NCBI GenBank assembly: GCA_039908535.1
Contig: JAMOAW010000105.1
Location: 1-6,160 of the forward strand
Direction: 5' to 3'
From: JAMOAW01 sp039908535
GTDB taxonomy: Bacteria; Pseudomonadota; Magnetococcia; Magnetococcales; JADFZT01
Length of the DNA: 6,160 nt
Below are positions 1 to 5,924 of this stretch, piece after piece; position 1 is the stretch's first letter, and each line of letters begins with the position of its first letter. Below the pieces are notes generated by a model. That model made no database searches, was not told the DNA's origin, and saw nothing but the letters and a program-made list of their open reading frames with translations. A program made the position numbers and the translations under genes.

Positions 1-1833
1 CCTAACCGCGCCTTGAGCTGCAGAAGTCGTTAAAGCCGCATAAGCTTGTAGGGCTTTGGAGACGGGACGGTGACGATCCAAAGGACGAAAGGCATCGGCT
101 CCCAAGGCTCGCATTTTTTCACGACGTATGTTCAAAACAGCGTCGTCCACCTTAATCGCAATGGTACGATTGGGAATATCGATAGCGATGAGATCCCCCT
201 CTTCCAATAAAGCAATATTCCCCCCTTCGGCGGCCTCTGGGGAAACATGACCGATGGAGAGTCCTGAAGTTCCACCAGAAAAACGCCCATCCGTGATCAA
301 TGCACAGGCTTTGCCCAAATTTTTTGATTTTAAAAAGCTGGTTGGATAGAGCATCTCTTGCATTCCAGGTCCCCCGCGTGGCCCTTCATAACGAATCACG
401 ACCACATCTCCAGCTTGAATGCGATTGTCTAAAATGGCCGCGCAGGCCGTCTCTTGGCTCGAAAAAATCCGGGCTGGTCCGGTGAAGGTCCAAATGGATT
501 CATCTACCCCAGCGGTTTTGACAATACACCCATCTGGAGCCAAATTACCAAACAAGACCGCCAACCCTCCATCTTTGGAATAGGCGTGTTTGACGTTGCG
601 GATACACCCTTTTTGCCGATCCAAATCATGTTCTCGCCACAAGGTGGATTGAGAAAAAGGCAGTAAGTTGGGTTTGCAACCTGGAGCGGCCAAATGCCTC
701 CGCCACGCCTCCTTGTCCACCTCTTCCGAAGAGATATCCTCTTTTTTAAGGGCATCGTTCAGGGTTTGGGCATAGACCGTTCGACATGAACCATGAATTA
801 ATCCCCCCCGATTTAACGCCCCCAAAATGGCCGGAATGCCCCCAGCCCGATGGACATCTTCCATGTGGTACCGATCGGTCGAAGGAGCCACCTTACACAG
901 ACAAGGAACCTTGCGCGACAAACGATCGATATCGTTCATGCCAAAATCTACCTCAGCCTCTTGAGCTGCGGCCAAAAGATGCAACACGGTATTGGTGGAA
1001 CCGCCCATGGCGATATCCAGACTCATGGCATTTTCGAACGCCTTAAAGGTGACGATAGAACGGGGCAAAACCGAGTCATCCTCTTGTTCATAATAACGTT
1101 TAGTGAGAGAAACAATAATACGTGCGGCCTGCAAAAATAGATCTTTACGAGCCGAATGAGTGGCTAATAGGGTACCATTACCCGGCAAGGCCAACCCCAA
1201 GGCCTCCATCAGACAGTTCATGGAGTTGGCGGTAAACAATCCAGAGCAGGATCCGCAGGTGGGACAAGCGGCCGACTCCATGAGGGCTAAATCTACCTCT
1301 CCCACCTGATCATCGCCAGCGGCGATCATGGCATCGATCAAGTCGATATTGCGTTCTTTTCCCTCTACCGATCGAAAACGTCCCGCCTCCATGGGTCCAC
1401 CAGAGACAAAAATAGTAGGAATATTCAGACGCAATGCCGCCATAAGCATTCCAGGGGTGATTTTATCGCAGTTTGAGATACAGATCATGGCATCAGCGGT
1501 ATGAGCGTTGACCATATATTCGACGCTATCGGCGATTAATTCTCTGGAAGGGAGCGAATAGAGCATTCCGCCATGGCCCATGGCAATGCCGTCGTCGATG
1601 GCGATGGTATTAAACTCTTTGGCCACTCCCCCCGAGGCCTCAATTTCCCTAGCTACCATCTGCCCCAAATCTTTTAAATGAACGTGACCGGGAACAAATT
1701 GGGTAAAAGAGTTGGCAACGGCAATAATCGGTTTACCGAAATCCTCCTCTTTCATACCGGTTGCACGCCATAAAGAGCGCGCCCCCGCCATATTGCGGCC
1801 ATGTGTGGAGGTACGGGACCGATAATTGGGCAT
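1..1833 (-). CDS. ilvD: Dihydroxy-acid dehydratase, 3' end cut by window edge
   Basis: IlvD dehydrates 2,3-dihydroxy-isovalerate and 2,3-dihydroxy-3-methylvalerate to the 2-keto acids that precede valine, leucine and isoleucine; it is a cytosolic iron-sulfur enzyme. The frame is open for 611 codons and runs off the left edge without a stop. It ends at TSAAQGAVR, which matches E. coli IlvD a few residues before its C-terminus, so almost the whole protein is present. Visible family signatures are IDDG (D80, D81, magnesium ligand region), CDKITPGM (C122; K124 is the lysine carbamylated in this family), CPTCGSCSGLFTANSMNC (C190 to C196, cluster ligand region), YPTSFLKS, and the C-terminal ITDGRFSGGTSGLSIGHVSP block (S519, S523). 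The ATG at 1831-1833 follows an AGGAG nine bases upstream and gives the expected N-terminus MPNYRSRTSTHGRNMAGAR. No other ilv gene is visible. Confidence 0.97.
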   Translation of the reverse strand, partial: MPNYRSRTSTHGRNMAGARSLWRATGMKEEDFGKPIIAVANSFTQFVPGHVHLKDLGQMVAREIEASGGVAKEFNTIAIDDGIAMGHGGMLYSLPSRELIADSVEYMVNAHTADAMICISNCDKITPGMLMAALRLNIPTIFVSGGPMEAGRFRSVEGKERNIDLIDAMIAAGDDQVGEVDLALMESAACPTCGSCSGLFTANSMNCLMEALGLALPGNGTLLATHSARKDLFLQAARIIVSLTKRYYEQEDDSVLPRSIVTFKAFENAMSLDIAMGGSTNTVLHLLAAAQEAEVDFGMNDIDRLSRKVPCLCKVAPSTDRYHMEDVHRAGGIPAILGALNRGGLIHGSCRTVYAQTLNDALKKEDISSEEVDKEAWRRHLAAPGCKPNLLPFSQSTLWREHDLDRQKGCIRNVKHAYSKDGGLAVLFGNLAPDGCIVKTAGVDESIWTFTGPARIFSSQETACAAILDNRIQAGDVVVIRYEGPRGGPGMQEMLYPTSFLKSKNLGKACALITDGRFSGGTSGLSIGHVSPEAAEGGNIALLEEGDLIAIDIPNRTIAIKVDDAVLNIRREKMRALGADAFRPLDRHRPVSKALQAYAALTTSAAQGAVR

Positions 1834-1840
1834 TGTTAAA

Positions 1841-1849
1841 TCTCCTCTC
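1841..1849 (-). promoter_or_regulatory. Ribosome binding site of ilvD
   Basis: Read on the minus strand this is GAGAGGAGA, with the AGGAG core at 1843-1847 and nine bases to the ATG. It fixes the ilvD start. The T-tract of the leader hairpin ends only a few bases upstream, so the leader structure and the ribosome site are close neighbours. Confidence 0.8.
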
Positions 1850-1856
1850 ATAAAAG

Positions 1857-1909
1857 AAAAAAGGGGTCTGGGGGATTGCCCCCAGGGTTTTGACCTTGCT
1901 TTTGATTTT
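1857..1909 (-). repeat. Composite hairpin repeat, copy B, in the ilvD leader
   Basis: Read on the minus strand: hexamers of CAAANN type (AAAAT, CAAAAG, CAAGGT, CAAAAC), then a perfect seven-base-pair hairpin CTGGGGG-CAAT-CCCCCAG (1868-1885), then ACCCC and six T. It looks like an intrinsic terminator, except that five bases separate stem and T-tract. It sits just upstream of the ilvD ribosome site. The same layout recurs at 1941-1991 and between the prepilin genes, so it belongs to a dispersed family and is not specific to ilvD. Whether it attenuates ilvD is unknown. Confidence 0.65.
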
Positions 1910-1940
1910 AGCGTTTGAACTCGGTTTTGCTTTATTCAAA

Positions 1941-1991
1941 CAGCAGGGGGGGTGGGGGATGCAATCCCCCAAGGTCTTGACTTCGCTTTTC
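1941..1991 (-). repeat. Composite hairpin repeat, copy A, in the ilvD leader
   Basis: Read on the minus strand: CGAAAAG, CGAAGT, CAAGAC hexamer-like units, then CTTGGGGGATTGCATCCCCC, a perfect seven-base-pair stem with a TGC loop (stem 1954-1960 with 1964-1970), then ACCCCCCC without a T-tract. It has the same orientation as copy B, about 30 bases away. The G-run of one copy could pair with the C-run of the other, so alternative folds of the leader transcript are possible. Confidence 0.65.
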
Positions 1992-2027
1992 GTTCCAACT
2001 TTGCACGCTTAAATCCCTCAGTTAACC

Positions 2028-2033
2028 ATTATA
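2028..2033 (-). promoter_or_regulatory. Putative -10 box of the ilvD promoter
   Basis: A perfect TATAAT on the minus strand, preceded by a run of eight T. No good -35 hexamer lies 16 to 18 bases upstream; the best-placed sequence, CCTATG, is a poor match. If used, transcription would start near 2021 and leave a leader of about 190 bases holding both composite repeats. Confidence 0.45.
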
Positions 2034-2039
2034 ATCTAT

Positions 2040-2067
2040 AAAAAAAACCGCATAGGACAATCCCCTA
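2040..2067 (-). terminator. Weak terminator-like signal after the MFS gene
   Basis: On the minus strand the MFS stop codon TAG is part of TAGGGGATTGTCCTA, which can form a four-base-pair stem (TAGG with CCTA), followed by TGCGG and eight T. The U-run is good but the stem is short and five bases away from it. The T-run also abuts the ilvD -10 box, so it may instead act as an A/T-rich promoter element. Confidence 0.3.
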
Positions 2068-3288
2068 CCCCGTCCCGATTTCCTGTCGGTCGTGCATGAC
2101 GATCTGCCCCACCATCCAAATAGCCAGCAAATTCGCGATCATGGCAACATAGCCAACCATCTGATATCCAACGATTTGCCCCCCTTTATTCTGGGTAATC
2201 ATAAACCCCGCAAGCGAGGTCGCCAGCCCCATAGAGAGGGACTGAATGGTTCCGTTCAAAGACATAAACGTCCCACGCAAACTTGGTCGCGCCGCCGAGG
2301 TGATGATGGTCATTGCGGGAATCATCCGACCAGAGATTAACACAAAAAAAACCGTTGTGCAGAGGATCCAGAGTGATAAGTGGACAACACCGATATGGGT
2401 CACGACCAGAAGCGGCACAATCGCTGCGAATGCGACCAAACGATAAACCTCGACTTTACCTTTCAAATCAGCCCAATATCCGACCAACCGCGCCGTGAAT
2501 AGGGTCGCCGCACCGCCAAAGAGATAAACAAACGGAATATCCTCCAAAGCGATGGCAACATTGTTCACCGCATACAGGGTGATGTAAGGAATAACTGTAA
2601 AACCAGAAAAAATAATCAACGCCGAATAAAGCAAAGTGCGCAGATGGTTCCCATCACCGACCACCAGAAAAATCGCTTCAAAAGTATGTGTCGGTGGTCT
2701 ATGACGCACATGGTGCCGCAGTTGGGGCAAGACCTGCAAGCCGAATAGAATAATAATCCAGGTCAGCAGCGCGATAAAAATAAACGGGGCGCGCCATTGT
2801 AAATGGTTGGCAAGCCACAAGGAGATGGGCACGCCCGCAACAGTAGAGAGACCAAAGGCGGTCGAGACGACGCCGCTGGCCTTGGCGCGCCGTACAAATG
2901 GAATAACATCGCCGATCATGGTCTGCACCAAGGCACCCATCACTCCTCCAAAGGCTCCAGAGAGTCCACGAGCCACAAGCAACGTGGGATATCCAGAAGC
3001 CAAGCCACAAGCCAGGGTGGTGACGCTAAATAAAAACAAGACGATCAAAAGCAGTTTTTTGCGCTCAAAGCGGTCGATAAAGGTAGCGGCCAACAGGCCT
3101 GAAATTGCCGCGCTAAAGCTGTAGGAGGCGATTAATAAACCGAATTCATGGGCACCAATTCCGAACGCGCTTATCAAAATCGGCCCCAGGGGCATCATGA
3201 TCATAAAATCAAGAATATGACAAAATTGAACGCCCGCGAGCATGAGTAAAAAAGATTTTTCCCCTGACAGGGGAAGGGATTGGGGCAT
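2065..3288 (-). CDS. Major facilitator superfamily transporter, DHA1/AraJ-like
   Basis: A 407-residue inner-membrane secondary transporter with the family's usual size. About twelve hydrophobic segments can be followed: roughly 12-35, 47-70, 79-97, 101-122, 136-160, 166-187, 217-240, 252-270, 282-300, 303-325, 340-362 and 374-398, with a basic, His-rich central loop near 190-202 (RHHVRHRPPTH). Motif A lies in loop 2-3 (GLLAATFIDRFERKK, G64, D72, R73, R76, K77), with a degenerate counterpart in loop 8-9 (GYWADLKGK, G270, D274). Segment 5 has an antiporter-type motif C (GLSTVAGVPISLWLAN, then WR at 165-166). The N-terminal DFMIMMPLGP is typical of the AraJ/DHA1 group of proton-driven exporters of drugs or sugars. 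The substrate cannot be read from the sequence. The ATG follows GCAGGA eight bases upstream. A gap separates it from both neighbours, so it is probably its own transcription unit. Confidence 0.88.
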   Translation of the reverse strand: MPQSLPLSGEKSFLLMLAGVQFCHILDFMIMMPLGPILISAFGIGAHEFGLLIASYSFSAAISGLLAATFIDRFERKKLLLIVLFLFSVTTLACGLASGYPTLLVARGLSGAFGGVMGALVQTMIGDVIPFVRRAKASGVVSTAFGLSTVAGVPISLWLANHLQWRAPFIFIALLTWIIILFGLQVLPQLRHHVRHRPPTHTFEAIFLVVGDGNHLRTLLYSALIIFSGFTVIPYITLYAVNNVAIALEDIPFVYLFGGAATLFTARLVGYWADLKGKVEVYRLVAFAAIVPLLVVTHIGVVHLSLWILCTTVFFVLISGRMIPAMTIITSAARPSLRGTFMSLNGTIQSLSMGLATSLAGFMITQNKGGQIVGYQMVGYVAMIANLLAIWMVGQIVMHDRQEIGTG

Positions 3289-3309
3289 TAAAAAAATCCT
3301 GCCGATCTA

Positions 3310-3339
3310 TCCATACAAAATGGTGGACACCCATTCCAA
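3310..3339 (-). promoter_or_regulatory. Possible promoter of the MFS gene
   Basis: On the minus strand TTGGAA (3334-3339) and TATGGA (3310-3315) are separated by 18 bases, each matching four of six consensus positions. The placement, 20 to 50 bases before the start codon, is right, but the match is modest. Confidence 0.25.
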
Positions 3340-3363
3340 CAATATGATGGTTGAATATGGCTC

Positions 3364-3432
3364 TGATCTGATATGATGAGCATAATACAACGTTGTTTTG
3401 GGCTTGGAGCCCAAGCAAAGCAAATCAGATCA
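3364..3432. repeat. Nested inverted repeats between the IHF and MFS genes
   Basis: A nine-base inverted repeat, TGATCTGAT (3364-3372) and ATCAGATCA (3424-3432), encloses two smaller palindromes: ACAACGTTGT (3387-3396, perfect ten-base palindrome) and TTGGGCT-TGG-AGCCCAA (3398-3414, perfect seven-base-pair stem). No T-tract follows on either strand, so this is not a standard intrinsic terminator. It may be an operator, a processing or pausing structure, or a weak terminator for the IHF gene. The rest of the 174-base gap holds only the MFS ribosome site and the possible promoter. Confidence 0.5.
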
Positions 3433-3462
3433 AAAAGCCCACAAACAGACTTCCGCTATTTT

Positions 3463-3732
3463 CTAGATAAGCAAAGGGCTCGGACTAAAAGTCACCACTT
3501 TTCGAGCCGAAATCTCTTTTGCTTCTCCAGTTCGCGGATTTCTCCCTTGGCGGGCGCGTTTGCTCCGCACGGAAAACACCCCAAACCCCGACAGTTTTAC
3601 GGTTTCGCCTGCTTCCAACCTTTGAATAAGAATCTCTAATATAAGTTCAACGACCTCACACGATTGCGCTTTTGGCCGACCGCTCTGTTCAGAAACCGCA
3701 TTCACAAGATCCACCTTGGTCAGGGATGCCAT
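3463..3732 (-). CDS. ihfA: Integration host factor alpha subunit, short C-terminus
   Basis: An 89-residue nucleoid protein of the HU/IHF family that should pair with an IHF-beta subunit encoded elsewhere to bend DNA sharply at specific sites. The alpha type is indicated by VKLSGFGVFSVRSK (46-58), GRNPRTGE (63-70, with the intercalating proline P66) and ISARKVVTFSP (74-84). The dimerisation helices occupy roughly 4-40. The ATG at 3730-3732 is preceded by a strong GGAGGAG about six bases upstream and gives the family N-terminus MASLTKVDLVNAV. An in-frame extension to 4083 overlaps the prepilin gene, is not IHF-like and is discarded. The protein ends in SPLLI at a TAG, about ten residues short of typical IHF-alpha; the same frame continues after the TAG for ten codons to a TGA, which would restore normal length. 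It stands alone, without the pheT or other translation genes often found next to ihfA. Confidence 0.88.
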   Translation of the reverse strand: MASLTKVDLVNAVSEQSGRPKAQSCEVVELILEILIQRLEAGETVKLSGFGVFSVRSKRARQGRNPRTGEAKEISARKVVTFSPSPLLI

Positions 3733-3952
3733 ATTTACTCCTCCGTAGTTGAAACACTGACTTTTATTGTTGTTAATTATCAAGAGGGCACCCCACCTGC
3801 AAACTAGCCCCACGAAACAAGTGACGGCCTCCTGTTCTATAAAAAAATCCGCAAACATAATAATGCATCTACGTGACAAATGAAAAGAAGAATGTTGCTT
3901 TTTTTTAATCCATACTGGAAAGAATGGCCATGATGTGAATAGATTTTTATGG
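3733..3952. other. Intergenic region between prepilin and IHF-alpha genes
   Basis: This 220-base stretch holds the IHF ribosome site, the putative IHF promoter and an 18-base sequence at 3836-3853 that recurs with one mismatch near the ilvD promoter. After the prepilin stop I find only short self-complementary pieces (ATGGCCAT) and no convincing terminator, so read-through into the IHF gene is possible. No small gene with a credible start and ribosome site was seen. Confidence 0.5.
3776..3803 (-). promoter_or_regulatory. Putative promoter of the IHF-alpha gene
   Basis: On the minus strand TTTGCA (3798-3803) and GATAAT (3776-3781, five of six matches) are 16 bases apart. Transcription would begin near 3768, giving a leader of about 36 bases before the ATG. 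A second, weaker -10-like TATTAT lies at 3857-3862. Confidence 0.35.
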
Positions 3953-4603
3953 TTAGAGCGGAACAATGAAATAATTGACGATTTGAACGACATCACCATC
4001 AGCAAGAGATGTTCTCGTTGTGTCATCGGCCAACATTTTACCCGTGCTGATATTTCCATCGTCCAGAGCAATATCCAATTCAACAGCGATTTCGAAAGGC
4101 AAACCTTCGAATTCTAAAACATTTCTTACGGTTGTAGGAATTTTAGTTTGATCTGCAACGTCAGAACGGCTTATGAGATGAATCTGCCCAAATCGGGTAC
4201 GGATATAGCCGCCAATTTCGTTGTTTGGATTGGACTTTAGAAAACCGGCCTGATAAAGATGGATGGCGGCACAGAAGAGTTCAGATTTTTTTGAAGAAAT
4301 TGTGGCGGCCTCAATTACCCCATTACCGGCATTGGGATCCTCTAGACGACTATAGTCGCACTCCACTGGAATATTAGAAATATCGTCACCTGCGTCAGGC
4401 AGATCACCAGGAAAATAATGGTAACGCTCCTTAAATTTTTGTACGGCACCAATCAAATCTGATGCTGTTTCGATAACTTCTTTTGCATGTCCTCCCTGAA
4501 CCAGACTTTGCCCTGACAAAAGACCAGTACCCACAATTAATCCCATAATAACTAGGACAATGGCTATTTCAATTAATGTGACACCTTGTTGGTTATAATT
4601 CAT
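3953..4603 (-). CDS. Prepilin-type N-terminal methylation protein (pseudopilin-like)
   Basis: A 216-residue type IV pilin-like protein. The N-terminus MNYNQQG|VTLIEIAIVLVIMG carries a prepilin peptidase site after G7, with the expected glutamate at mature position 5 and one hydrophobic helix (8-30) that anchors the precursor in the inner membrane and packs the assembled fibre. The following FKERYHYFPGDLPDAGDD (57-74) resembles a recurrent motif of pseudopilins from type II secretion and type IV pilus-like systems. C82 and C111 could form a disulfide. The globular part is otherwise unrecognised. The ATG at 4601-4603 is chosen because it puts the cleavage site at the normal distance; the frame is open upstream to 4801 but only through repeat DNA. 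The leader peptide lacks the usual Lys or Arg, and Shine-Dalgarno support is poor (GGA about 12 bases upstream). It follows another prepilin gene on the same strand; no assembly ATPase, platform protein or peptidase is visible. Confidence 0.82.
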   Translation of the reverse strand: MNYNQQGVTLIEIAIVLVIMGLIVGTGLLSGQSLVQGGHAKEVIETASDLIGAVQKFKERYHYFPGDLPDAGDDISNIPVECDYSRLEDPNAGNGVIEAATISSKKSELFCAAIHLYQAGFLKSNPNNEIGGYIRTRFGQIHLISRSDVADQTKIPTTVRNVLEFEGLPFEIAVELDIALDDGNISTGKMLADDTTRTSLADGDVVQIVNYFIVPL

Positions 4604-4615
4604 AGCGTGATATGT

Positions 4616-4651
4616 CCAAAAAGAGGAACATGGTGCCCTTCGGGCAAAAAA
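4616..4651 (-). promoter_or_regulatory. Shared 5' leader element of the small prepilin gene
   Basis: Read on the minus strand: six T, the hairpin TGCCC-GAA-GGGCA (4634-4646), then CCATGTTCC, a T-run and GGA, 13 bases before the start codon. A related element (5925-5968) occupies the leader of the other prepilin gene with the same order of parts. Confidence 0.5.
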
Positions 4652-4700
4652 TAAAAGACAAAACCCTGGGGGATGGATTCCCCAACGCCCTCTTTTTATT
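4651..4700 (+). repeat. Composite hairpin repeat, copy C
   Basis: Plus-strand orientation: AAAAGA and CAAAAC hexamer-like units, CCTGGGGGATGGATTCCCC with a five-base-pair stem (4669-4673 with 4679-4683), ACGCCC, then five T. It faces copy D, which is on the other strand. Confidence 0.55.
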
Positions 4701-4724
4701 GATGATCTCAAAATAAAAAAAGGG
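4688..4724. terminator. A/T-rich inverted repeat, possible bidirectional terminator
   Basis: CCCTCTTTTTATT (4688-4700) and AATAAAAAAAGGG (4712-4724) are complementary at 12 of 13 positions around an 11-base loop. Together with the G/C-rich hairpins on both sides this could stop transcription in either direction, but the T-runs are inside the stem, so it is not a textbook terminator. Confidence 0.35.
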
Positions 4725-4778
4725 GGAATTGAAGGGGGGGGCTCTGCCCTCCAAGGTCTTGATCTTTGTTTTTTTCCG
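4712..4778 (-). repeat. Composite hairpin repeat, copy D, after the large prepilin gene
   Basis: Read on the minus strand it begins about ten bases after the TAA of the large prepilin gene: CAAAGAT and CAAGAC units, CTTGGAGGGC-AGA-GCCCCCCCC (core stem 4739-4742 with 4746-4749), then CCCCC and seven T followed by ATTTTG. Its place and its T-tract fit a terminator for the upstream gene. The CAAGACCTTGG core is identical to that of copy A in the ilvD leader. Confidence 0.5.
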
Positions 4779-4788
4779 ATACATTTAA

Positions 4789-5874
4789 TTATTGCATACA
4801 CTCTGGAATTGCAAATGGAGTTCCTAAAAATAGTGCCACACCTTCCCCTTTGGTCATACTAACATTATATCCATTGGTTGATGTAATATTAAATATCGTC
4901 TCTGATGCATCTGTAGTATTGTCAATATTTGTGAACTTAGTGTAATTATACGGTGTCCCCCACGGATCATTCTGAGGAACTGATGTTCCTAAATCACTTA
5001 TATTATTTGGGAAATTACAATTTCCTGTAGAAGGAAAATTAAGTAGCATGTAGCCTGTCAATGTATTATATATAGATTTTAATTGTTGTTTATTATTGTT
5101 AACAAGTTCACCATCTGTATTTACTGTTCCATCCTTAATCAACGGCGCAACCAAATCATCCATGTTTAAGCCAATAACAATATCATCAAATTCAGGAGAG
5201 ATAGTCGAAAGATTACTATCAATAAAATTTCCGTCAGTACCAAATGATGAATCTTCAATGTTCTCATATTCATCAGGAGCATCAACGTAACTTGGTAATT
5301 TATTCCGAGTTCCTTTCGTCGTATAAGCACCATCGCCATTAGGACCATGCGAAACCACGATTACGATGTATCCTGAGTTCGAATTTAATATTAAAGCTCC
5401 TGTATCTGATTCAAAGATGGTACGATCCTCTCCGGTCCAATTGATAGGTGCCGTGCTAATTTTATACGAAAAAAAATTTCCCCATCCATCCATCACTTGT
5501 TCACGCGCGAGTCCAAGAGTGGAATATGGCAAAACACCAAAATCAGAAGAGGTAAGAGTAGAATCCGTAGGGAGAGTACATACACCGCTTACGCTATCCT
5601 CCAAGCCATCAAAAGTCACTGAACGTATAACAGGAACCGCGATATTATTCAAATTTGGACAAGGCAGACGCTTATTCCGCCGCAGATAGGCAATCATTGT
5701 CTCCTTGATAGCCTCCATCCGCATTTCTGTCACCTTATATGATGTCTGCTTAATCTTTAATGTAAGAGAAGAGATTCCAAGAGAAGCAATGATGCCGATA
5801 AGCATGACGACCATGGCTATTTCAACTAGGGTAAAGCCGAAAATGGATTTTTTGTGGTGATGACGGTTCGTCAT
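4789..5874 (-). CDS. Large pseudopilin-like protein with two WG-type segments
   Basis: A 361-residue prepilin-like protein. The leader MTNRHHHKKSIFG is followed by FTLVE (14-18): prepilin peptidase should cut after G13, and E18 is the conserved mature glutamate; the membrane helix spans about 14-38. Next come RLPCPN (69-74), FGVLPYSTLGL (112-122), DGWGNFFSYK (129-138) and SGYIVIVVSHGPNGDGAY (167-184), the core of a known large pseudopilin family (LPCP ... LPxxTLGL ... WG ... SHGxNGxGA), ending with FDDIVI (229-234). Beyond it residues 262-350 contain a second DPWGTPYNY (303-311) and a second NGYNVSMTKGEGVALF, resembling the first block. Cysteines are at 72, 99, 286 and 359. The ATG at 5872-5874 is preferred over the in-frame TTG at 5887-5889 because it has GGGGGA three bases upstream and gives a usual leader length. 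The gene is visibly richer in A/T than ilvD and the MFS gene. Partner and substrate are unknown. Confidence 0.82.
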   Translation of the reverse strand: MTNRHHHKKSIFGFTLVEIAMVVMLIGIIASLGISSLTLKIKQTSYKVTEMRMEAIKETMIAYLRRNKRLPCPNLNNIAVPVIRSVTFDGLEDSVSGVCTLPTDSTLTSSDFGVLPYSTLGLAREQVMDGWGNFFSYKISTAPINWTGEDRTIFESDTGALILNSNSGYIVIVVSHGPNGDGAYTTKGTRNKLPSYVDAPDEYENIEDSSFGTDGNFIDSNLSTISPEFDDIVIGLNMDDLVAPLIKDGTVNTDGELVNNNKQQLKSIYNTLTGYMLLNFPSTGNCNFPNNISDLGTSVPQNDPWGTPYNYTKFTNIDNTTDASETIFNITSTNGYNVSMTKGEGVALFLGTPFAIPECMQ

Positions 5875-5876
5875 AG

Positions 5877-5883
5877 TTCCCCC
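5877..5883 (-). promoter_or_regulatory. Ribosome binding site choosing the ATG of the large prepilin
   Basis: GGGGGAA on the minus strand precedes the ATG at 5874 with short spacing, while the in-frame TTG 15 bases upstream has only GGA. Two palindromes lie just upstream, CAACGTTG (5887-5894) and CCAAC-C-GTTGG (5896-5906), which could hide or present this site. Confidence 0.5.
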
Positions 5884-5924
5884 AATCAACGTTGTCCAAC
5901 CGTTGGTCTACTCCACTCGGTTAT

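Larger units (their letters stand above)
4604..4788. other. Repeat-filled spacer between the two prepilin genes
   Basis: The whole 185-base spacer is repetitive and structured: a shared leader hairpin next to the downstream gene, a plus-oriented composite repeat, an A/T-rich inverted repeat, and a minus-oriented composite repeat next to the upstream gene. An open frame of 63 codons on the minus strand (4593-4784) only translates this repeat DNA. The two prepilin genes may therefore be transcribed or processed separately. Confidence 0.6.

Noticed and set aside
786..1140. Plus-strand open frames inside ilvD
   Set aside because: The minus frame carries uninterrupted, highly conserved IlvD sequence; the antisense frames have no family features.
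1733..1972. Possible leader peptide for ilvD attenuation (79 codons, minus strand)
   Set aside because: It overlaps the ilvD start, lacks a cluster of Ile, Val or Leu codons, and mostly translates the hairpin repeats.
1857..1991. CRISPR array or tRNA-like structure
   Set aside because: There are only two imperfect units, no regular spacers, and no cloverleaf or anticodon; the dispersed hairpin repeat explains the pattern.
2807..3124. Plus-strand open frame of 105 codons inside the MFS gene
   Set aside because: It is antisense to well-conserved MFS coding sequence, has no recognisable domain and no ribosome site.
3733..4083. In-frame N-terminal extension of the IHF-alpha gene
   Set aside because: It overlaps the prepilin gene, has no IHF similarity, and the ATG at 3732 has a strong ribosome site and the correct family N-terminus.
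4604..4801. In-frame N-terminal extension of the small prepilin
   Set aside because: It translates repeat DNA and would place the prepilin cleavage site about 70 residues from the start, far outside the normal range.
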